The notes beneath the pieces were generated by a model, which ran no database searches, was not told the DNA's origin, and saw nothing but the letters and a program-made list of their open reading frames with translations. A stretch of 64,000 nt of DNA from Hemileia vastatrix (lineage: Eukaryota; Basidiomycota; Pucciniomycetes; Pucciniales; Zaghouaniaceae), in NCBI GenBank assembly GCA_030280995.1, contig JASXTE010000117.1, positions 1 through 64,000 of the forward strand, written 5' to 3'. Within the stretch, counting starts at the first letter, position 1, and each line of letters begins with the position of its first letter. Shown piece by piece: positions 55,648 to 64,000 of the stretch. Made by a program: the position numbers and the translations under genes.

Positions 55648-58600
55648 ATGGCTTCGATTGACAAACTGATAAAATCACTCGACTTTTTGAAGCCAGCAAT
55701 TCTGAGTAACAATGTTGAATGTTCATTAGAACAGAAGCTCGGCGAATCGACTATCGGTTCGCCTTTTCACAGAACTTCCAACCAAAACATTGGTAATGAC
55801 CAGAGTGATTGTTCATTAAGTTCTCGAGACAAAGTGCATCACTTGAATACAATTGCTGAGCATATATGTGATCCAAATTTAGCTACTGGTCAAGACTTCA
55901 ATCGTCTAGTTGGTGTCGCGGTTGAAACTTATTTGTATTTTTGTGATGATGAAGATGCCGACGTTCGAATAAAAGCCAATGAATCGTTAAATCGATTAAT
56001 AAGATGCCTCATTGACACCCATTCCTCCCGTATATTGATTGAGTTGTTTAAAGAAATGAAACGCCATTCAAGACAAGCCAGTCTTAAGGCTGCTTTGATG
56101 AGATTCAGTGAATGTTGTCATTTTATACGTCCTTCCAAACGCCGAACTTATTGGTCAAACCTTCACTCATGTTTGATAGAATTGATCAAGATGACCGACC
56201 AAGAATCAGTTCAAGAAATCTTAGCCAAATCCATAAGTAAAATAATGAATGTTTTTGGATGTTTTTCATCTGATCAAGAGTTGCTAGCATTGATTCATGC
56301 TTTCGTACCTAATTTAAATCATCCTTCTACATCGATCAAGAGACTCACATCTTCCTCTCTTTCAGCTTGTGTTGATAACTCTCGCCATCCCAAATATTTA
56401 GCTTCATGTCTAATGGACTCCGTCATTTCAAGTGTCAACGGTGAAGAAAATCTTTCGATCGGTTATATACTGCTTATTAAGCAAATGACTAATCTCTTTG
56501 AATTATTCTCCTGTTCGTCCGGTGATAAAGAAAAAGTATATACTGCATTCCGTAAATTATATTCTATGTTACTTAATGAAACAAACCCTTCTGTTGTCAT
56601 TTACCTGCTCGAAGCTATCCAAGCCACGATCAAATCACCTCCTGCATATTTGGTGGAATATCTGACCGGTCAAAATCAAGATTGTCAGATGATTGAAGAA
56701 TTGACCAAAACAATTTGTTCACGCTTTTTGCCAACAAACACGGATGACGAATCTTCCAGAGTTTCTATCAAGTCAGTGGCAATCAGTATCATTGCTTGTG
56801 CAGTATCTATCCGACCATCTGTCATTTTGATTCAACTTGCTAATGACGAAGAAAAGAGAATCTGGCAGTTGTTACACTACAAGTCTCATCCTGATCCTCA
56901 AGTCAAGTGCCAGGTGACCATTTTAGCCTGTAATTTCATCAAATCTGTCTTGACTACTCACAAAGACTACGATCATTTCCTATTGAACTATTGTACAGCC
57001 AACTCGATTGCACAAGTTCCTTTTCTCGAAGATTTGTTAGTTGAGTTCTTGGACCTCGATGCCTCTCAACATCCTGTCTTGATCAAAACCATCCTCATTT
57101 CTCTACAAGAGATGATAGGTATACTAGTCAAAAATCACGAATGTCTATCACTATTGATAAAAGTACTGCGACGGGCAATTGATTTGAGAAATCATCAGTA
57201 TTGGCTAGTTCGTGTCGAACTTTTAAATTTATTTTCAAGTATTCCATTCATCCAGCTTGTTCATCAAGCTGAATCCAACATGTTGCAAAACTTATTCTTG
57301 GACAAAGTTGTCATCGAACTGATGTGTGACGAAGATCATCGTGTCCGTACAGCTGCTTCAGAAGCAATTGTCAATGGGTTGCCAGTTATTTTTTCACCAG
57401 TAAGTTCGATTAGAGCAGATCCAGTCCTGACATTGGCTTGGCAAGAGTCTCAAATGTTCACTCCAGTTTACAGCACTACTAATCAATGGGACAAGCATGA
57501 TAACTTCATCGCACCTTTTCAAATGTCGCCAGGATTTGATTCATGTATTGCAGAAAATCTCGAATTTCTTATTGGTCAATTATGGGAGAAACTTATCTGT
57601 AATCTCGATAATTCTAACGCCATTTCTGGTGTACTTTCAAGTCTCAATTCTCTCATTGAAACTTACCCAGCAACAATTTATCATAAAAGTTGGCAAACTT
57701 CTACATCAACTCGATTTCCTCGAATGTTGTACAGCATACTTGTCGGTCAAAGTAATTTATATATTCGCCAAATTTTGCATTCACTACTGTCTCATTGGCT
57801 CTGTGGCTACATTCACATTAACAATATCGACGGTGTAACTTTAACAGTAGATGACTTGATGATAGATCACATGAAGTTATTATGTGACGATTTACATCTG
57901 ATTGCTTCGGTCGTGACCAATAAATTGACCGTATCATCTTCCAAAAAGAGGCAGTCAAACAATACAACTCTTCTCAAATCGAAACTTGGACAAGTTATCT
58001 CTTCAACTTTTTGTTCTCATCTTGTTTCTAACGAATTCGGTCCTGACAAATTTTGTAAATTCATATCTTCAGTGCTTATGTCGCTCTCACGATTGCTTGA
58101 AATGATTCCAATAGAATCAAAAATTGATTCACTTCTCGCCAACATTCAAACAATTTGCCATTTGGTTCCTGTTCCTGCGCTTGTTGCAGTGAAGCAGTTA
58201 TTGAAGTCATGTTTCAACATGAATTATGTTCAGCTAGTTTATCCCAAAGACTCAAGTCATCCTGTCACACCACCCAGTTGTCCGTGTTCATTGTATGATT
58301 CGTGTGTCCACCAGCCGATCGTGAAATTACGTCTGATTCAAAATCAAAAATGTCTTGATTCATATTGGGAAAAAGAGAAAAAAGTCAGACGTCGTTCTGA
58401 AAGAAAAATTCTTTCTTTACTGGAAAGAGCTTCGACTGATACAACAATCACGACGAATATCAAGTTGTTCGAGCCTATTGTCGTTAAAGCACTTCATACA
58501 TACACTGTTACAGGTAACAGTGAGTTACAAGTTGCCATACTTCAACTGGTTAGTCAACTGGTGAAAGTTCGTGTTAACTATTCTCTCCTCGATGCCGATC

Positions 58601-61600
58601 AGATATTTTTAACCTTCATTCAGTCCCAGTTCGAGGATGATACTTGCCTAAGCGATCCGTCGGTGGTACGTGAAGTATTTCAACTGTTCTCCTTACTGTC
58701 CCACGAAAAGCTAGGACCAACTCATGTTGTCACCATATCTCAATGTATTCAATTATTCCAATCGATCTCAGTGACCAAAGCATCATTGGCTTTATCAGCT
58801 ATGGAGTCATTGGTCAAGGATTTGTTTCTATTTCGAGTTTGTGATGTCCAGAGTGAACTCGAAGCTCAACGTGAAATGGTACTTTCAATATTTTTGAAAT
58901 TACCCTTGACCGTTCAATCGGTTGAATTATTGCTCACAGCTTGTTATTGCATCATAAGTGAGTTGAAAAATGAAGTGACTGATTCATGGAATAGAATTTC
59001 AAGTCTCATTGTTGACGGTTTGTTGCAAAATGTTACTTGTGACAAGTCACACAATCTGCAAGAAAATGATAAAAGTGAACATTTGTTATACTTTTTGTAC
59101 CGTCTTTGGGCTTGTTTATGTACATCATGTTTGCCAAGTGTGTCAACGGTTATTTCTTGTAAAAATCCATCTCTGCAAATTCTGTCGCTGGGACTTTTTC
59201 TTTACTCGACAAGTGATCAAGAAAATTTGCTTCATTGGCTAATGGATCAAGTTGCGAATGTTTCTGATGGAGTAGCAACATTTATTCTCCTTCATTTCAT
59301 CAATTCGACTACCTTTCAAAGACAAGCCAGCAGTCTGGTGAAAATGCCACAAAGTGACTTTACGTTGATGAGGCCACTTTTGGCTGTCGAATGGTGCCAT
59401 GTTATGTTACTTTCAGGACAAGACTTTACAGATCGTTGGAATTCCATCCTCAAAGAGGAAAAGTCCACCTCTTTATCTACTCAAGTTTATAAACGTGCTT
59501 TGATACTTTTACTATGTGAATTTGCTGCCGAAGATGCCGAGCAGTTAACTTGGCTAATTGTTAACTACGTCCATTCCATCATCCGCTGGTCGGATGAACC
59601 TCCTGTCAAGGATTTAATCCATTCAATTCACAAAAAACCTGCATCTTCAGCTTTATTTATTCAATCCATTAACACTCGTTGTTACAATTGCAAGGAACCT
59701 TCATTTATCAGCAAATTACTTGAATGTGTTGAATATATTCATCCAACTCAATCAGGATCTCTTGTCGCACTTTTGATTGAACAAGTCATAACAGACAAGC
59801 AGTGTCGTTCTTACCTGAGTTTGCAAAGAAAAGCAGAAAAACTAGCAATCGAAAGGTTGCAAATGATAATGAAAACAAACGATGATCAAGAATTGAAGTC
59901 TCATTTTCTCTCTCAAGATCTCAAGCATCTTTTGGATTTATTGCAAGGATTTTCCAAATCATTGGTAACAAAGATGTTGAATGAACTATTGATTCTGACT
60001 GAAGCTGACGAAAAAGAAATTGGAAATCCCAAGAAAACTTCTGAATGTACTTCCAATCTAACTATCGAAGGAATGAAAAAATCGTTGATTTCAGGTCAAA
60101 GTTTTCTCAGCAAATCGTTGACCGACGAAACATGTCAAGGTCCACATTTTGCGCTCAATTATATGGCTTGTAAGCATGTTACTCATCAAAATCCTTTATT
60201 GTCAGATAAAGAGAATGTAATGAAAACAGCCATCGATGAGTTCATCAGTCAGTTTCCGAATTTGGAAGATTCTTTCGAATTGCCATCCGATGATTCATTG
60301 ATAGAATCGATCCTCGAGTTTGCTCCAGCTTATCGAAGATATCTCAAGATGACACAAAATTCACCTGAGTCATTGACCTTGGTAAATCTGAAAGTGTGTC
60401 TTTTATTCGCTCAAGGTTTAATGAATCCATTTGTTGCTGAATGGTCGGTCATCATTTTAGGTGACGCATTCACCAGCCAAATAATTTTGGCTATGCTAGA
60501 TGATGCAGCAAATTTTCGTTATTTGGAAGGAATAATCACGAGTCTTTACAACTTTCTCACCGGACATCAGGATAAAAATATTCATAGACACTCAATTCAG
60601 AACGAAGGAGCTGCCGTGGTTAAATTGACAATTCTGATAGATTTGCTGGATGAGATGGAAGAACCAACTCGCTCGACTATCTCTTCACTCTGTGTACCAT
60701 TGGCACGTTTGAAAAGTATGAATTCTTACGCTTTGGTCCCACCTACAGTTTGGTCTGCTGGTTGGAAGCCAAATGTTGAGGCAAACTGTTATCCGATCAT
60801 CCCATCAGAATATCTGCGAGATTCTCGAGCTTTTGTCCAGTTTATACGACGAATCAATAAGTTAGGATGTACTTCAAAGATACAGTTTGAAGAAATTTGG
60901 ATGACTTTTTTGGGTGTTATATCTTACCTACAAATTGAAGAGGGCAACGATGACGCCGAAGTGACCGTTATCACCTCACTTGCAATCGCCAGTCTCACTA
61001 AATTACTTCAATTGTGTTCATCAGCTCGATCAATTCCGTCAACTCCTTCCTCTTGTGATTCTCTTTATCCCAATGATCCACCTGAAGTTGACATTCAGTC
61101 TTGTTTGCGATTCTTAATCGATTTATTTAGTCAAATATTGAGCTGTAAACCAACGCCGCCCGTCCTTGCGTCGATTCATCGGTCTTACACTCGAATATTC
61201 AATTTATTCTTTGAAAAGTCTCAATTTGAAATGTCCTTGGGGAATATTTTGTACCAATATAAACAAGCAGCTCTCGAAGAAGATGAAATGCAATTACAGT
61301 ACTTAGAACTGGGTATTTTAAAATGTTCTTCCGTTCTTCGTGGCTTGTATTCTGATCGAATACAAAAATGCATCGAAAATGGTCTTAGAAGTCCTGTTCC
61401 GTCCACCAGAAGCAACACACTAAAAGGCATTGCACTTTTGCTTGAAACCACTGAAGGATTGAACGAGACACTATTCAACTCTGCAAGTGAATACATTTCT
61501 GGCCAGATGACATCACCAAGCATGTTAATTTGGAAAGTTGCATTTGCCATGGCTGAAATTAATGGTGAATTTGCTGGCAAATTGATACCACATGTGATAA

Positions 61601-62373
61601 ATGTCATCTCACAACCTGATTCATTCCTCACTCAAAAGTCTTTTCTCCTTCAAAGTTCTAGAAGGCTAATTGAGTCGCGCAGTTTGAATGAGCATCAGGT
61701 TGATCCTCTCATTCGAGTTGCCATCGAAAGACTCCACTCGCCAAACTTGATAGATGAAAGTGCTACTTTCGAACTTGTAGTCATTGCCATGAACACCTTT
61801 GGCTTTACCATCGGTGGAGATGGAGAAGACTCACTTTCAGGCATGGAAAAGGTTGCCATTCTTTTTGACCGTTTAAAGTATTGTACCGAAAATGAAGCTA
61901 ATGTCATTTGCGATATGTTACCTCAGCTCTTGGTCAAACTGTTTCCAATCCAAGATGTTCTCAACAAAGTCATTGGAGAATTTCTGAGTGGTCAGCAAGT
62001 GTGGTTACATTTTCTTGCGGATCTTATGTACCGAGTATTTGGACAGTTTTCACGGAATGACTATTCTAACAGTTCAATAGTCAAAGAATGGGTTTGTCTT
62101 TCTCTCGGCTCATTTTGTCAATTGGAACCATTACCACTGGCTGTTTGGTCATTAATTTGTTTCCTCTTGGCGGCAAGCACGAATGATAACATCAAAGTTC
62201 TCTTTCCCTGCATCCGCGACAGTTTGGCTCGCGGTGAAAAGCATAATCATCTGACAGTTCTAACCATCATCTACTCGGTATTTCGCGAAGAATTGACCAA
62301 CCCAGAGGATAAAAAAGTTCTTGATTCCACAATGCAGACAATCATAGGCAACCTGAACATGCACCATAATTAG
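55648..62373 (+). CDS. HTT: Huntingtin, single-exon HEAT-repeat scaffold
   Basis: Huntingtin is a large alpha-solenoid that scaffolds vesicle transport, autophagy and other complexes. The frame is open for 2241 residues without an intron, and an in-frame TAA at 55636 fixes the start. Residues 1-15 (MASIDKLIKSLDFLK) match the amphipathic N17 helix. There is no poly-Gln or Pro-rich tract after it. Collinear matches run throughout: DDEDADVRIKANESLNRLI, RPSKRRTYW, the block at about 936-975 (KLFEPIVVKAL, VRVNYSLLDADQ), QLTWLIVNYVH (about 1297), QFEEIWMTFLGV (about 1747) and LNKVIGEFLSGQQ (about 2104). It is 900 residues shorter than human (3144). The disordered segment that human carries at about 400-660 is nearly absent, because DESSRVSIKSVA follows directly near residue 365. 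Confidence 0.96.
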   Translation: MASIDKLIKSLDFLKPAILSNNVECSLEQKLGESTIGSPFHRTSNQNIGNDQSDCSLSSRDKVHHLNTIAEHICDPNLATGQDFNRLVGVAVETYLYFCDDEDADVRIKANESLNRLIRCLIDTHSSRILIELFKEMKRHSRQASLKAALMRFSECCHFIRPSKRRTYWSNLHSCLIELIKMTDQESVQEILAKSISKIMNVFGCFSSDQELLALIHAFVPNLNHPSTSIKRLTSSSLSACVDNSRHPKYLASCLMDSVISSVNGEENLSIGYILLIKQMTNLFELFSCSSGDKEKVYTAFRKLYSMLLNETNPSVVIYLLEAIQATIKSPPAYLVEYLTGQNQDCQMIEELTKTICSRFLPTNTDDESSRVSIKSVAISIIACAVSIRPSVILIQLANDEEKRIWQLLHYKSHPDPQVKCQVTILACNFIKSVLTTHKDYDHFLLNYCTANSIAQVPFLEDLLVEFLDLDASQHPVLIKTILISLQEMIGILVKNHECLSLLIKVLRRAIDLRNHQYWLVRVELLNLFSSIPFIQLVHQAESNMLQNLFLDKVVIELMCDEDHRVRTAASEAIVNGLPVIFSPVSSIRADPVLTLAWQESQMFTPVYSTTNQWDKHDNFIAPFQMSPGFDSCIAENLEFLIGQLWEKLICNLDNSNAISGVLSSLNSLIETYPATIYHKSWQTSTSTRFPRMLYSILVGQSNLYIRQILHSLLSHWLCGYIHINNIDGVTLTVDDLMIDHMKLLCDDLHLIASVVTNKLTVSSSKKRQSNNTTLLKSKLGQVISSTFCSHLVSNEFGPDKFCKFISSVLMSLSRLLEMIPIESKIDSLLANIQTICHLVPVPALVAVKQLLKSCFNMNYVQLVYPKDSSHPVTPPSCPCSLYDSCVHQPIVKLRLIQNQKCLDSYWEKEKKVRRRSERKILSLLERASTDTTITTNIKLFEPIVVKALHTYTVTGNSELQVAILQLVSQLVKVRVNYSLLDADQIFLTFIQSQFEDDTCLSDPSVVREVFQLFSLLSHEKLGPTHVVTISQCIQLFQSISVTKASLALSAMESLVKDLFLFRVCDVQSELEAQREMVLSIFLKLPLTVQSVELLLTACYCIISELKNEVTDSWNRISSLIVDGLLQNVTCDKSHNLQENDKSEHLLYFLYRLWACLCTSCLPSVSTVISCKNPSLQILSLGLFLYSTSDQENLLHWLMDQVANVSDGVATFILLHFINSTTFQRQASSLVKMPQSDFTLMRPLLAVEWCHVMLLSGQDFTDRWNSILKEEKSTSLSTQVYKRALILLLCEFAAEDAEQLTWLIVNYVHSIIRWSDEPPVKDLIHSIHKKPASSALFIQSINTRCYNCKEPSFISKLLECVEYIHPTQSGSLVALLIEQVITDKQCRSYLSLQRKAEKLAIERLQMIMKTNDDQELKSHFLSQDLKHLLDLLQGFSKSLVTKMLNELLILTEADEKEIGNPKKTSECTSNLTIEGMKKSLISGQSFLSKSLTDETCQGPHFALNYMACKHVTHQNPLLSDKENVMKTAIDEFISQFPNLEDSFELPSDDSLIESILEFAPAYRRYLKMTQNSPESLTLVNLKVCLLFAQGLMNPFVAEWSVIILGDAFTSQIILAMLDDAANFRYLEGIITSLYNFLTGHQDKNIHRHSIQNEGAAVVKLTILIDLLDEMEEPTRSTISSLCVPLARLKSMNSYALVPPTVWSAGWKPNVEANCYPIIPSEYLRDSRAFVQFIRRINKLGCTSKIQFEEIWMTFLGVISYLQIEEGNDDAEVTVITSLAIASLTKLLQLCSSARSIPSTPSSCDSLYPNDPPEVDIQSCLRFLIDLFSQILSCKPTPPVLASIHRSYTRIFNLFFEKSQFEMSLGNILYQYKQAALEEDEMQLQYLELGILKCSSVLRGLYSDRIQKCIENGLRSPVPSTRSNTLKGIALLLETTEGLNETLFNSASEYISGQMTSPSMLIWKVAFAMAEINGEFAGKLIPHVINVISQPDSFLTQKSFLLQSSRRLIESRSLNEHQVDPLIRVAIERLHSPNLIDESATFELVVIAMNTFGFTIGGDGEDSLSGMEKVAILFDRLKYCTENEANVICDMLPQLLVKLFPIQDVLNKVIGEFLSGQQVWLHFLADLMYRVFGQFSRNDYSNSSIVKEWVCLSLGSFCQLEPLPLAVWSLICFLLAASTNDNIKVLFPCIRDSLARGEKHNHLTVLTIIYSVFREELTNPEDKKVLDSTMQTIIGNLNMHHN

Positions 62374-62506
62374 CCGAATTGTCTGTTGCATTTTGAACTA
62401 CCCATTTTACTATCGCCTCTATGTGATTGGTGTTAAAAAGTACATGAAAACGTTTCTCTCATAATGCTAAACTTTCACACTTCAAGGTGAAAAGACCCTC
62501 AATTTC

Positions 62507-62512
62507 AATAAA
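62507..62512 (+). terminator. Probable huntingtin polyadenylation signal
   Basis: AATAAA lies 134 bases after the huntingtin stop codon, in the short convergent interval before the PP2A gene. Confidence 0.6.
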
Positions 62513-62567
62513 ATGTTCAGAAGACGTGTAAAAGTTTCATGTGACTATATGTTGATGTATTTTTCTC

Positions 62568-62573
62568 TTTATT
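62568..62573 (-). terminator. Probable PP2A catalytic subunit polyadenylation signal
   Basis: TTTATT on the plus strand reads AATAAA on the minus strand, about 80 bases past the PP2A stop codon. It lies only 56 bases from the huntingtin signal, so the two convergent 3' ends nearly touch or overlap. Confidence 0.6.
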
Positions 62574-62652
62574 TGGGTCAGTTCATGCTGGAGAAAAGAA
62601 GAAAGTGATAGAGAAGAGAGAAAAAGGGGAAAAATTAGTATTGAATTGAAGG

Positions 62653-63843
<1,191 letters not shown>

Positions 63844-64000
63844 TTAAATTGTGGCGCTTTGCTCTTCTGGTTTTTTTCTACAATGCATTACAATAGGATA
63901 TATAATACTACAACACAAATCACTCTCACTCAACTGCCATACGGTTAAGCTTGGTTGCTTGCATGCATACACACTTTTTATTTACAGACGAATATACATG

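Overview
The window is nuclear DNA of a metazoan. The genes (neuroligin, ATF6, huntingtin, UVSSA, TTC14, PP2A catalytic subunit), spliceosomal GT-AG introns as short as 54-57 nt, an AT-rich base composition and insect-like neuroligin sequence all point to an arthropod. A chelicerate such as a mite is my guess, but the sequence alone does not name the species. I saw no bacterial, viral or transposon coding sequence, and I recognised no tRNA or rRNA gene by eye.

Layout. (1) 1-3799: no recognisable gene. (2) 3800-5763, plus strand: UVSSA, a transcription-coupled repair factor, in two exons. (3) About 6.0-16.5 kb: a 10.5 kb gene-poor stretch full of microsatellite-like, polypurine and polypyrimidine sequence, with one weak candidate exon on the minus strand encoding a Gln run (8372-8451). 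(4) About 16.9-44.4 kb, plus strand: one large neuroligin gene with seven recognised coding exons and introns of 0.24-8.1 kb. It encodes a synaptic adhesion protein of about 2000 residues with a dead esterase-like ectodomain, one membrane span and an intracellular tail of about 800 residues. (5) 44.4-51.4 kb: noncoding, rich in short tandem repeats. (6) 51.4-63.8 kb: a compact, nearly intronless cluster. ATF6 (minus) and TTC14 (plus) are divergent from a 151-bp spacer; huntingtin (plus) is one uninterrupted exon of 2241 codons; the PP2A catalytic subunit (minus) converges on huntingtin.

The genes do not form a pathway or operon. They are housekeeping or stress genes (UVSSA in DNA repair, ATF6 in ER stress, PP2A in dephosphorylation, huntingtin as a HEAT-repeat scaffold, TTC14 probably RNA-related) next to a neuronal gene. 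The strongest contrast is architectural: dense intron-poor genes beside a repeat-padded neuronal locus.

Most worth checking: two apparent single-base frame breaks in the first recognised neuroligin exon (near 17617-17622 and in the ATC/TCA microsatellite near 16950-16965), the low-complexity growth of neuroligin, the shortened single-exon huntingtin without polyglutamine, and the shared ATF6/TTC14 promoter. I did not find a convincing novel biological system.
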